NCBI GenBank assembly: GCA_027604705.1
Contig: JADHYV010000077.1
Coordinates: 1 to 64,000, forward strand
Reading direction: 5' to 3'
Length of the DNA stretch: 64,000 nt
Origin: Allomyces arbusculus
Lineage: Eukaryota > Blastocladiomycota > Blastocladiomycetes > Blastocladiales > Blastocladiaceae
Positions 33,349-44,989 of the stretch are shown piece after piece. Below the pieces are notes generated by a model. It saw only the letters and a program-made list of their open reading frames with translations. It did no database searches and was not told the origin of the DNA. The position numbers were made by a program, and so were the translations under genes. Each line of letters begins with the position of its first letter. The stretch's first letter is position 1.

Positions 33349-36300
33349 ATGATATCGCTGGCCAACCAACTCGACAACCTTCAACTCGGCGCAACAAACT
33401 TGCGCGCCACGGCCAATGATGGCGATGTTCTCGACCACCTCCCGTCGCCGCAGGATCGTGCCGTCAGCGCCTTTTGCGCTGCCATTTTCCAGGACAAGCG
33501 CATCGCCAAGCAGCTCTTTGCCTCATCGGCCGGACCGTTCAATGGCAGTACCAGTTCCTTGGCTTCGGCCCCCACCCGCGCAAACACGCTCAAGAGCAAG
33601 GATGCGACCACGGCTGCGGTCGACCCGGACACGGTCGCTGACGAGATTCGAAACGTATGATGCACGGAACAGCGGGCAATGGGTGTATTCGGCTTTCGGA
33701 ATCAACAAGACCAATGATCGATATGCATGCTCAGATTGCCTCGTTCTTTGCGGCCATGGACCGACGCGAGCGCTCGTCAAGAACGTCACCAGCAACCCCC
33801 GTCAGCGGTGGTGCGCGGCGCCGCATCCAAACGGCCATCGAGGAATTGCCTATGGCATCGCTCGACCTTCCGCAAGTGTTTGACCTGAGCCCGATTGCTC
33901 TCCACGTCTACACGTACGAGCAAGCAAAGTACGATCGTGTTACTTCGTGCTGATTGCCTCGGTGCCGCTCGCTCATAACACTCACAACACTCGCGCGCAA
34001 TCCTCGGCCACCAGAATCGACCTCATCATCCCGAAAAGCGGTACTCTCTCGGGCCGCGGCGCTGCACAACCGTCGCTCCGCGAGTACCTCGACGAGCTCG
34101 AAGGGCTCGACCTTGATGTGGAGCCCAAGGAAGTGCCCGAGGACCTGTACCGTCCATCAATTCTCGACGTGTTTGAAGTGCCGACCATGGCGTGCGATGC
34201 GTCGGGCCATGTGCAGCTCGCGCGGCGGCGCAACAAGGAGATCACGGACCTGTTCCGCCACACGCACCTGCGCCGGCCGTGCGCCATGCTGCATCTCCTG
34301 AACCACGTGCTCGTCGCCTACCCGCTCCTGCCGCGGCTCAACGATGTGCTCGCATTCGCGCCGCACAAGGCCAACTCGTTCCAGCTGCAATTTGTCGCGT
34401 ACCAGCTTGAGGTGCTTCGCAAGCACTTTGTGCGCATGGGCGCGCACTGGGTCACGTCGGTACTCTTTGATATTGTGCTCAGCCGTTTCCGGTCGCGAAA
34501 CTGACCTGGAGCACCCGCGCAAACCAGGCCAGATTACCGCGACGTCAACGTGACGGACCGGTGGTGGATGGAGTGCCAGCTGCCGATGGTCGGGCTAAGA
34601 ACGGTCGCGAACCGCAGTCAGCAGAGCTTCGTGTTCCGTGGCGATGATGACACGGAGCCCTCGTCTCCGTTCCGCGCGTGGGCGCAGGGCGAGCTCAGCA
34701 ACTACGACTACCTGCTCTACCTGAACCGGCTCGCGGGCCGCACGTGGAACGACCCACACTTCCACCCAATCATGCCGTGGACGACCGATTTCACCATGCA
34801 CTCGCACCTCGACGGGTGGCGCGACCTGGCCAAGACCAAGTTTCGCATGGTCAAGGGCGACGAGCAGCTCGACATGACGTTCCAGAGCGACCCGCCGCAC
34901 CACGTCACAACCTTCTTGACGGACTTGTCCTACTACACCTACAAGGCGCGGCAGTCGCCCAAGGCCGTGCTCGTCCGACACGTGCGCGGGAAATGGGCGC
35001 CCAACGAGTACCCGACCTCGCTCGAGCAGCTCTATCAGTGGACGACCGACGAATGCATTCCGGAATTCTACGCGAGCCCGGACTTGGTCCGGTCGCTGCA
35101 CGAGGACATGGGCGACATGGCGTTGCCGCGGTGGGCCAACTCGCCCGAAGAGTTTATCGTCAAGCATCGCGAAGTGCTCGAGTCGCCACACGTCTCGGCA
35201 CAATTGCACGCGTGGATTGACTTGATGTTTGGGTACCGGCTCACGGGCGCGGCCGCGGTCGACGCCAAGAACGTGGCTCTCCCGCTGTCGCACCCGACGT
35301 CGGCGTTTGTCTCGCCCTTCCACGGGATCCGGCAACTGTTCCGGCACCCGCATCCGCGCAAAATGGTGCTCGCGCGGCCGGGCAACGACTCGGCGTCGGT
35401 GCGGCTCATGCAGGCGTCGGCTGCGCCGGACGTGACGCTGGAAGACTACGAGCGCGTCGCTGCATTCGACGCGCTCTACTTTGCCGCGCCCGCACCACGG
35501 CTCGACCCGGCGCTACCCGCCCCCGTCCACCCGTCATTGCCGCACTTGTACGCGGCGGTGCTCGCGAGCACGCAGGGCCAGCTCGCCGTCTGGCCGTCAG
35601 TTCCGCTGTGCACCGAGGCGTACGAGATCATGCTCAACCATGCGTTGCCGCTGTGCTCGGTCGCGGAGCTCATGGACCGCACGTGGCTCAAGATGGAGCA
35701 GCATGCGTTTGTTGCGTTTTTCGCGCCACGGATCGTGCAGGCGCCGATGGCTGTACCCGTCGCGCTGATTCGCAAGTTTATTGGCGTGAGCGGGTTCTTG
35801 AGTGACGTATGGCCCGCTTACTCGCGGTACTGTCTCGAGAAGTGGGAGGCCGGGTTGATTGCACCGCACCTGGTTGACGTTTGGTACGTCCCTCGCCTTT
35901 ACGACGCGGAATCCATTGCCCACCTTCTAACCGCCGTCAAACTTGCAAAGTGGATTCCTCGGCCCCGCGCACGTGCGCGACAAGGTCCTCCCGCTGCTGA
36001 GTCTCGTCATCAAGCAGGCGTCGCTCGCCGACGTCTTTGTCCAGATCGCGCGGCGGTTCGCGTTTGAGTGCACCGAGTGCCTTCTCCTACCGCACCTTTT
36101 CAAGGAACTGGTCACGACATTCCAAGAGGCGACATTTCACCGCGTCGCCGAGGCTTACCGCGCCGTTTTTGCGTACGCGGCCACGGTCATGGATGAGCAT
36201 GAGACGGTCAAGGCAGTTGCCGATGTGGTGGTCGCGACCAAGGGTCGCCAGCGGCCCATGTTGTTTGGCGTTGCGCTTAAATTAGTCGAGGATCTGTGCC

Positions 36301-38277
36301 GAACGGCGGAGATGCGCGATTTGGAGCAGCTGGTGCGTCCGACTTGTATTGTCGACACTTCCTGTCAGCTCAGACCGGGCCGCTCCGTGTAGATTTTGCC
36401 GCTCATGGAACAAGTCTGCGACGAGGCCGTCCGTAACCCGACCCGGCCGCTCTCGCGCGACGACCTGCTGGCCATGGCGTTCCAGGTCGTGCGGTTTGTT
36501 GTCGGCACCAATGCCATGGCCGCCAAGTACACATGGGCCGCCGATGCCGAGCACCGCGTGCAGCAGTGGCGCACACAAGCGATGGAGGATGGGAGTGGCC
36601 GCGAGTACCCCGGGTCGCTTTTGACGCGCGCGTCGCGGTCGTTGACGTTTATGGTGCAGGAGATTCCGAGCTCGTACGCTTCTCAAATCGCTCCGCAGTC
36701 TGAATTTTGGTCCGCAGACTCATTTCAACGGAAATTGGTCCCAGGCGGGCAAGGTCAACGACGGTCCCGGCATCGTCGAGTGCATCGACGTTGTCTGCGC
36801 GGTCGACGACGTCTTCAGTCAAGTCAATTCGCGCGTGGACTACGTACTTTGAGCACATGAAGCCACGGTTCCCGGAAATCAAGAATGCGCGATTGTGGTC
36901 GGCCTCGGGTACGCGATTTTGCTGTTCCGCTTCGCATTGGACCATGGTCGTGCTCTTATACGCGCTTTCGTTTCGGCTTTCCAGCACATCCCAGCATGCA
37001 GTGTCTGGCCGCTTTCCCCGACTACCAAATAGTCGTGACCGGCGGCCGCGACAAGACCGTCAAGATTTGGTTCGTCACCTCTTTGCTCGACCGCGGCTCG
37101 CTCACAACCTCCCCTTCTGACTTGTGCACATGAACAGGAACTTGGAAACGGCCATGACCAACCAAGATGCGCGGCAGATCCAAGTGCACCCGCCGTATAC
37201 AGCGCACCAGGAACCCGTGGCCGAAGTAACCGCGCTCGGTCACTTGGTCGCGTCGTGCGACGGGTCGATCCACGTCTGGGACTTGGAGACTGTGCAGCCG
37301 CTGTGCCAGGTGCGCGCGCCGTGGAATCTCGGGCTCGTGCAGTCGTGGCCCGCGGCACGGTTGCTCGTTGGGCGCGCTGCGAACGGCACTATCTTGTACG
37401 TTGCCTGCTGTTTGCTGGTTCGGCGGTGGCGATGCGAGTGACGAATGTTTTGGCTAGCGTCGACGACATTCGCACGCGCGCGAACCCGATCTTTTTCCAC
37501 ATGGGCGCCGGATTCTCCGGCGCGATCACGAGTACCGCCGTCAGCACCAAGCACCGGATCGTCGCGGCTGGGTCCGCGGCCGGGTCGGTCGGTTTGCTCG
37601 ATATGCACGTCGGGTCGCTGCTCGCGTGCTGGCGCGCGCACGACTCGCCCGTGACCAATGTACGTTGTAACTCATTTCGAACCGAGCCGGATGGTTGATT
37701 CTGAAGTCTGTTCCACGCGACCAGCTCCTGTTCGTCGAAGACCTGCTCGTGAGCATCGCGCAGGGCGACCCGATGCTCTACGTGTGGAACACGGCCACGT
37801 TTGTCCTCGAGCGCGCGATCAAAGGTCCGTCCTGGTCAATTCACCCTTCCCCTTCCCCCCCCCCCCCTCTCCCCGACCCGATTCCGACCTCCGCACTCAC
37901 CGCCCTCCTCTCACACCAACGCAGTCACCGGCATTGCCGAACCCGTGCACCTGACCGCGATCTCTTCGACCCGCGTCCTGCTCATCGACGGCCACGGCCA
38001 TATGGCGCACGTGCACCTGACATCCGACCAGGTACCTACCCTCTCCTCTCGGCGCAGGTCGTGGCTTCTTCCGTGGCGGCGCCCGTCGGCTGCGACCGTG
38101 AACTGTCTTGTACCGAGCTCACGCGGTGGTGGTGGTCCGGCACAGGTCCGCGTCACGCCGCGCGCCAAGGATACGGTGATCAAGGGCGGGATTGTCGGGG
38201 TGGGGTACATCCATGATGGCGGAGCGGCCAGGGTCGTGATTGGCGCTGGGGATGGCGCGTTGCATTGTGTGTATTGA
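33349..38277 (+). CDS. WDR81: WDR81: BEACH and WD40 repeat protein
   Basis: In animals WDR81 works with WDR91 on endosomes to restrain PI3K activity and promote maturation, and in aggrephagy. Multi-exon; the clearest exons are about 33349-33654, 33741-33931, 34014-34453, 34525-35893, 35950-36332 and 36393 onward. N-terminal helical part: LRRPCAMLHLLNHVLVAYPL. BEACH domain: ELSNYDYLLYLNRLAGRTWN, GWRDLAKTKFRMVKGDEQLD, PPHHVTTFLTDLSYYTYKAR, DECIPEFYASPDLVRSLHED, WIDLMFGYRLTGAAAVDAKN. A helical middle follows, then WD40 blades (IVVTGGRDKTVKIW, LVASCDGSIHVWDLET, RIVAAGSAAGSVGLLDMHVG, PMLYVWNTATFVL) and the last blade VVIGAGDGALHCVY. The join at about 34453-34525 can use a 72- or 36-bp intron. One late intron holds a C homopolymer (about 37855-37867). 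Convergent with NUP42. Confidence 0.92.
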
Positions 38278-38617
38278 AAATCAGTGGGAAGGTGGAGAGT
38301 CATCGTTTTGAAGAGTTCATTTTGTATCTCACATGAGTCGGTGTTGGGCTGTCGTGTTGTTTTGACCTGATCGTGGTGTCTAGTGCCAATGTGGCTATGT
38401 CAACGACGCATGTTGCTTGCACAGAACTGGTCCGCTGCGAGTGCAACCAAACCGTGGCAACCGACGAAGGAGTGGGCAGCACCAACAGTTTCGCGCCAGA
38501 TCGGCATGGCCAAAAACTGACCACATTCACTCAACACTCGCGTCCAAATACACGCCCGAAAATCATCATATTCAAAAAAACCAACTCCACACCAATCTCA
38601 CCCACCCAGGCGCACAT
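38278..38617. other. Intergenic space between convergent WDR81 and NUP42
   Basis: 340 bp, AT-richer at the NUP42 end. No supported gene; presumably 3' UTRs and terminators of both neighbours. Confidence 0.45.
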
Positions 38618-39228
38618 TTACGAACAAAACTCCGGCGGCGGCGGGACTTCCGGAACCTTACCCGGCACAAACCGGTCTGCGGCAAACGCGGCCGCGTCCT
38701 CGTCCGACAGACCCGGGAGCGACACGGCCGGCGCCGCCGTTGGTGGCGGCGCGGGGGCGGCAGCGAACGCAGCAGAGGGCCCACTGAACGGTGCGGCTGC
38801 GGCGGGTGGTGGTGCGGCAAATGGTCCCGTCGACAGGGCAGCAGCAGCGGGAGCGCCGAACGCGGACGCAGCGGTACCAAACGCGGACGCTGCGGGCGCG
38901 CCAAATGGTGTCGCGGCGGGTGCGCCGAACGAGTTCGCCGGTGCGACGGTTGCGGGAGCAGGCGCGGGCGGCGCGGCGAACGGGGTCGGAATCGCGGCGG
39001 CAGCGCCGGGGAAGGGCGATGGCACGGCAAATGCAGAGGGTTGCGAGGCAAACGGCGATGGTTGTGGTGGCGGTTGCGCGAAGGGCGAAGGTTGCAGTTG
39101 TTGTTGCGGCGGCCGCGCGAACGGGGATGGTTGCAATTGTTGCGGCGGCTGCGCGAATGGGGACGGCTGCTGTTGTTGCAGGACGCCAAACGGGGACGGT
39201 TGTTGCTGTTGCGGCGCTCCAAATGGGA

Positions 39229-39263
<35 letters not shown>

Positions 39264-40353
39264 GGGACTCCAAACCGCGACGCCTGCTGAATTGGCTGCG
39301 CGCCAAACGCCGTGCCCGGTGCCGCGAACGGCGACGGCTGCTGCTGCTGCTGCTGCTGCATTGCAAACGGCGACTGCTGCTGTTGCGGCATTGCAAACGC
39401 GTTCGGTTGCGGCGGCGGCGGCGGCAATCGCGGCAGTGGGATTGGCGGGTGCGGCCACCGCGGCGGGTTTGGGTCGCGCTCGCGGATGGCCTGGTTGGTC
39501 TTGACAATCGCGAGCTGTGCGGCCTCGACCGGGTGCTCGCGCACCTTGTCGTACGCGTGCGCCGCGGTCTGGATCAGGTTTGGGAGCTCGGCAAACTAGT
39601 GAGCGTAAACCGCTGGTGAGATTTTGGGAGGAAGTGGAGAGAACGGGCGCGGCAGCGTGCGCGTACGTATTGCTGCTGGTTCCAATAAAATTGGTACCGC
39701 AATTCCTCGGGCGACATGTCGAGTCCCGCGAGAATGCATGGGCTCGAGTCGGGGCCATAGCTCGATAACGGCCATTGCGGCTTGTCGGTCGTGAAGTCAT
39801 TGCGGATCATATCGGCCAGGTCGCTACGGACGGATGAGAGCGAACAGTGTGAACGCGCGAAACCGCGAAATGACGAGAAACGAGAAGAGACAGCGACGTA
39901 CCGCACTTCTCTCGAGTTACGGTCCGGGACGCCATTGTCATCGACATATCCCCCGCGGTCGTTTGCGTATCCTCCACCCCGACCACCGCCGCCATGACCG
40001 CCACGGCCGCCGCCGCGACCTCCACCTCGTCCACCACCGCCATGGTACTGATTGCCGCCACCGCGGCCATCGTACTGGTTACCGCCACCACCGCTGTGGT
40101 ACTGGTTGCTGCTGCTGCTGCTACTCCCGCTTCCGCGATATGATTGGTACCCAAACGGCGAGGCGTTGTACCCCTGCGACGACGACTGCGGGTTAGGGTG
40201 CAGGTTCTTGCAGTTGGCGCCGAACCGGCAGTTGCCCTTGAGAAAATATTGGCTGGGGAGAAACGGGGTCAGGTTGGGGTTGTGTCGCGCGCAAGAACTT
40301 GCATGTGGTGGCTGGTACTCGAGGGCCTACCAGACTTTTCGGCCGCCGGACAT
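38618..40353 (-). CDS. NUP42: Nucleoporin NUP42 (CCCH zinc finger, FG repeats)
   Basis: Cytoplasmic-face nucleoporin that binds Gle1 and assists Dbp5-driven mRNA export. Four exons: 40353-40331, 40252 to about 39901, about 39830-39663, and about 39597-38618. The 23-bp first exon splits the first zinc-ligand Cys (TG|C), giving MSGGRKVCQYFLKGNCRFGA then NCKNLH, a textbook CCCH finger. It is followed by a Gly/Arg-rich RGG region, the conserved block ISPEELRYQFYWNQQQ-like (here LDMSPEELRYQFYWNQQQ), a helix (FAELPNLIQTAAHAYDKVRE), then Gln-rich SPFG/SPFA repeats and a Gle1-binding-type end (LPGLSDEDAAAFAADRFVPG). A run of Gln sits at the CAG tract 39232-39263. Confidence 0.9.
39232..39263 (-). repeat. 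CAG/CTG trinucleotide tract coding for polyglutamine in NUP42
   Basis: About ten uninterrupted ctg units on the plus strand, read as CAG (Gln) in NUP42. Shorter tracts follow at about 39340-39360. Confidence 0.85.
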
Positions 40354-40860
40354 CGCGGTTGCTTGCGGTTGCTTGCGGATATGAGTTGGTCCTTACTTGA
40401 TTGCAGCAAGTTGGGCGCTGGATGTGGTTGCGCTGGGTCGGCGTCAACGCTGCTGTGCAGCAAGTTGGAAGAAGGTGAAGAAGACCAGAAAGAGGGGAAA
40501 AGGAAAGGAACGACAGGGAGATTTGATCAGGTCACCACGAGATGACTTGGATTAATACGCGGTTCTAATTGCTTCATGTCTGGCGCTCTTCCCGGTTCTT
40601 CCCCAAACGAAGCTCCTCAACGCCGCGCGTTGCTTGACGGTGACGAATGGTAATGTTGACGAAAAACGTAGAGGATCAGACGGGCGCAGGGACGGGCGCG
40701 GGCGGTCGTCACCAGCATCAATGCAAAATCATTCATTTTCTTGGTGTGAGTATATATATATATATATTTTCTGTACAAAACATAGCTGCGAAAGCGACAT
40801 CAATCGCGCCCAATCCGACAAGACAGGCAGGCAGCACGACCCAGCAGCACCCGTCGTCGT
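40354..40860. other. Region between NUP42 start and GNA1 stop, with a TA repeat
   Basis: Both neighbours are on the minus strand, so this holds the GNA1 3' UTR and the NUP42 promoter. A (TA)8-9 microsatellite lies at 40751-40767 close to the GNA1 stop. No supported gene. Confidence 0.5.
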
Positions 40861-41717
40861 CTACGACTTGTTGTGGTACAGGACCATTTCCACCTCCTTT
40901 TTCGTGAACCCACACTTTTCGTAGAAGCCAATGTTGCCCTCGGAGCAGTTGAGAATAGTCTTGTAGTTCCCAAGCTGCTTGGAGATGAACACGAGCGCGG
41001 CGATGACCCTGGTAAACAAATCGCCAAAATGAAGACATTAGGAAATGAGCCCTGAACGCTATTCTGGGCGGGAATAAGGAAACAAACCGCAAGCCGAGCT
41101 TCTTGCCACGCTGGTTCGCGTCGACGACAATGTCCTCAATATGACCCACCTGTTTGAGTCAAAGGGTGGAGAAGCATCAGTCAGTCACGAGCAACGGCTG
41201 CCGTCGCGATCTTAGGCAAGATAAAAGCCGCACCTTGCCAAGCTCGTGGAGAAACTTGTGCTCGATCACGACAGTGCCGGCGCCTACGACCTTGCCGACG
41301 TTCGTGTCCTCGATGACGAGCGGGCAGTACGTATCGTTGTGCTTTTGGAAGTAGGCAAATCGCGCTAGCGTTTCAATGAGAAGACGAGGTCAGCTTCAGT
41401 CATTCTCAATCAATCCAAAAGAGGCGATACGAACCGTTGAACGCGTCGCGCTCAATCGATCCAACTTCGGTCAGCTCTGCCAGCAACTGCAGGTAACCCT
41501 TGTCGAAATCGGCGGCCTCGAGCGGGCGAATCACATAGCCATCAGGCAACGCGGCCTGCACGTCCGGGTCGATGAGGTTGGGCGGGAAACATGCGGTTTC
41601 GACGGGCGCTGGTGCAGCAGCATCGGCCGGCGGCGCGGGCGCCTCAATGGCCAGCTGACTGGTGGAGCGCGACTTGGGCTTGCTGCCACCGAGGATCTTG
41701 GACGAGGCGGCGCCCAT
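40861..41717 (-). CDS. GNA1: Glucosamine-6-phosphate N-acetyltransferase
   Basis: Makes N-acetylglucosamine-6-phosphate from glucosamine-6-phosphate and acetyl-CoA on the way to UDP-GlcNAc and chitin. Four exons, GT-AG joins with matching phases. GNAT fold: GYVIRPLEAADFDKGYLQLL, NARFAYFQKHNDTYCPLVIE, VVGAGTVVIEHKFLHELGKV, GHIEDIVVDANQRGKKLGLR (acetyl-CoA loop), VIAALVFISKQLGNYKTILN, NIGFYEKCGFTKKEVEMVLY. The N-terminus is extended by about 55 residues and begins MGAASSKILGG, an excellent N-myristoylation motif, which is odd for a cytosolic enzyme. Head-to-head with CYRI. Confidence 0.95.
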
Positions 41718-42928
41718 GGTGCTGGTACTGTTCGATCACGTTGAAGCGTGTCCGGAATCGGGTACGTTGTCGGCGGCCAAGTTGCTGTGGGTGCCGAAAG
41801 GTGGAGGGATGGGTGGAGAGAAAGAGAGCCCTCGGCGTCAAGCTGGGCCATGTTGAACTCGGGTGCGCGTTGGCGTGCCCGGTGCGCGCGCGCAGCGAGG
41901 ATATTGTGCGCGCCACAGCCGCGCCGCCGCAATGCGGTCGACCGACTGCGCGTGCATCGGCATGGCGAGCGAGGAGAGATGGAGAGACGCGGCGGGCCAC
42001 GGCAGCGGCGGCGCGAACGAAGGCGTGGACGGGCCGCGGCGCGCACACGCCGTTTCCCTCAGCTCGGCACACGTTGTTGGCGCTGGCTGTGCGCGGTGCA
42101 GGTCCCTGGCCGCTGCAGCACGTGCCGGACTCTGAGGGCCCGCACGCCTATGTTGATTCTTGCAGCGCAGCGGAGCGAAGACAGCTCGCCTGCGTGCCGT
42201 GCCGTGCGGTTTGCCGCGGTCGACACTTGCCTTTGCTTCCTCGAAAATGAAAAGGCCATTGCTCGACGCTGTGGACGTGCGCCGTTGGCGGGGCGCTGGT
42301 TGGCCTGCGCAGTTGATTGAGCTGGATTTGGCATCAAGGGCGACGTTTTTCCTGGGCAAACCACCGTGCGTCGCCCACGGAAAAGTCGCCCAACGAGTCG
42401 CCGCGGCCGACCAACGACGCGCACGAGCAAATTACCGATACTGTGCCGTGCCAACACTGCACCGTCGCCGTCCTGCCCGCACCAAGCAAGGCACTTGCTG
42501 CATTCGCGCCGCCACGACGCTGCGACCCTCACGGCGCGCGCTCTGCTCCGCTTGGACCCGCCCGACCCCGCGCTACCAAGTGCCCAGGTCGGAAGGCATC
42601 GCCAGCTTGCCTGCACCAACGCCGCCCGGCTCTGCCGCGCAACGCCACGCCCAACGACCCGTCCGGCCGCACCAGTGCCCCGCTCCGACCGCCGCCCGGC
42701 CACGCACCGACCCGCATCCGCCACCGCCGCAGTAACCCCTGGTGGGAACCCCCCACGCGCGCGCCATCTCGCCTTTCAAGCAACTGCGCGGCTTCTGCAC
42801 CGGCACCACCACTCGTCGAGAGCCGTCCGACCCGGCTCCTGTCGCTCCCCTGCCGCGGCGACTGCTCGCGCCCATTACGGACCGCCCCACGCTTTCCATC
42901 GCGACCCCAAACTCCAAGCTCAATCGCC
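41718..42928. promoter_or_regulatory. Shared region between divergent GNA1 and CYRI
   Basis: 1.2 kb, very GC-rich. The overlapping frames on both strands are Arg/Pro/Ala text without domains. No TATA box stands out. Confidence 0.35.
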
Positions 42929-44343
42929 ATGGGCCAACTGCTCGCCCTGCTCCTGCACCCGTCGGTGCCCGCACCGCCACCGCTTGTCGCCGTCGACCTG
43001 CTCAGTGCGTGTCCGCTGTGTGATCCACCCCTTTCTGCCCCCGCTGCTGGGCCTTCGATCCCTGCATCTGCGTCCATGGCTGATCGCAGGAGACCTCTAC
43101 CTCCACTCTAGACCCCGCCGTCACGCCCGACGAGCAGGAGCTCTTGGTCAATGTCCAGACGGTGCTCGACGAGGCCAGCACCATTTTGCGCGTGCTGAAG
43201 AACTACCATGGATGTGAGGACGTGATTCGCTCGGTACGAGTTCTGCTCCACAGTACTCTGCGCGCTGGATCGGGACACTGACCGCAATCTTCATCCGACC
43301 AGGCCATTTCATCTCCGGGGCAACAAACCGAGTCGGCCGCGTGGGATGCGGTCGTGCCGTGCGTCTTGCAGTTGCGCCAGATTTACGAGTACGCGCTCAA
43401 GATTGGTACGTTCTGCACTTTTGCTACGAGCACCCCAGGGCGCCAAACTGATCCGGATTTCGGGGTTACCAACTTGATTAGAGCAAGTCCTGCCATCGAT
43501 TCTCGAAGTGTTTTGCCGCGCGGGGCCTGACGGCCAAGTGGACGTGCAAAAGAACCTCGAGACCAACCAGGCCACGGCCAAGGCGTTTGCCGATATCGTT
43601 TCGTTTTCGTGGGAGTTTGACGACGTCAAGGTGCGTCGCGCGTCGCTATTTCCCGCCCATTGGCTGGCGCTCCACCGCTTCCGTCCTGGTCCTTGTCCAT
43701 TGCTGACGTGTCACCCCCACCCCTGTCGTTCAGATGAGCAAACCGGCTATCCAAAACGACTTTTCGTACTACCGGCGCACGCTGCAGCGCACGCGCGCGC
43801 TGATCCCCGGGGCGCCCAACGCCACGGGCCCCGGCCCGATCCCGGTCGGCGACGAGCTCGCGAACCGCATGTCGCTGTTTTACGCGTACCCGTCGCCGTT
43901 CCTCAAGTTGATCACGGACACGGTCACGCAGCACGTGAACCAGCACCACGTGCAGGTAGCCGTCGCTAATTATTTGATGCTGATTGCGGGCGTGTGCCAC
44001 AATGCCGTGAACACGCAGTCGTCGGTCCCGGCCTTGTTTGCGCTGCGCGTCATGACGTCGTGCTTGGTCATGTATGACCATATTCATCCGGTCGGACTGT
44101 TCCCGAAGAACTCGGAGGCCAACGTGCGTACTGGAATGCGTTCAAGTGGGTGGAGGCTCGAGACGGACGATGACTGACGCGTAAAGCATGGTGTAGGTGC
44201 GGCTGTTCATTCGTACGATCCAGACACACGGCGGCGCGTCGTCGGCGACGCTGCTCAACTCGCTGCGGTACTCGAGTAAAACGTTCAACAATGCCGACGT
44301 GCCAAAGGCGACCAAAGCGCTGTTTGAAGGGTCGTTGGCGTAA
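42929..44343 (+). CDS. CYRI: CYRI (FAM49) family Rac1 interactor
   Basis: CYRI proteins bind active Rac1 and dampen SCAR/WAVE-driven actin branching. About six exons; the first is 42929-43004 and the second starts at 43112. Motifs in order: MGQLLALLLHP (Gly2 conserved, the myristoylation site in animals), DEQELLVNVQTVLDEASTIL, AAWDAVVPCVLQLRQIYEYA, NQATAKAFADIVSFSWEFDD, MSKPAIQNDFSYYRRTLQR, ELANRMSLFYAYPSPFLKLI, ALRVMTSCLVMYDHIHPVGL, LLNSLRYSSKTFNNADVPKA. Length (about 320) matches the family. Dikarya lack CYRI and SCAR/WAVE, so this points to actin-based motility in an early fungus. Confidence 0.94.
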
Positions 44344-44989
44344 AACCCATTTCGTTTGCTTGTTGTGCTGGTGTTATTGTTTTTAAGCTTTCTTCGCGTC
44401 GTCGGCCCCTCGGTGGACTTTTGGTGGCGAGGGAGGGATGGCTTTCTGTTCATTCTGGTTCGTCATTTGTTTTCTCTGGTTCCTTGCGCTGTTTCCCGAC
44501 CTCGCGACCGACGGCACCGTCTCCTTTCCTCTCCTCCCACTTCTGCGACGCGGTTTGGCGCGCGCATGCTTTTCGTCGACACCGTCGTCTTTCGTTTCGA
44601 TGTTTGGGTTTGGTCGCACGGTGCCTGCTCAGCGCTTCTGTTTTCCACCAAGAGTACCTACTTTCATTGCCCCGCTGGCCGCCCTCGTCGACTTGCATGG
44701 CCGTCGCGTGTCTCCCACTGGCCTTGCGAGACGCGCGGCGACGCCGTGATGCCACCCGGCGTGCTATCCGCGTGAGTGCAGGTGATCTCGTGTTTCTGCA
44801 AATCATCGTTTGCGTTGGCGATCTGCATCGCGGCCAATCACCATCCACCCCATCGCCGGCAGCGACCGCGACGACGCCAGCGACGCCAAAGACAACGAGC
44901 ACGCCGACCCGCACTTGCTGCATCCGCGCCCGCGACGCACTCAGGAATCGACCCTCTCTGTATTTGCACGACTAAGCCCAACACTCGCC
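44344..44989. other. Intergenic region between CYRI and ETFA
   Basis: Charged or Pro-rich short frames exist on both strands but show no domain. The final part is the ETFA promoter/5' UTR. Confidence 0.4.

Noticed and set aside
38373-39619. Gly/Ala- and Arg-rich plus-strand frames of 300-400 codons
   Set aside because: Antisense to the NUP42 FG/Gln exon; runs of Cys, Arg and Leu come from the CAG tracts.
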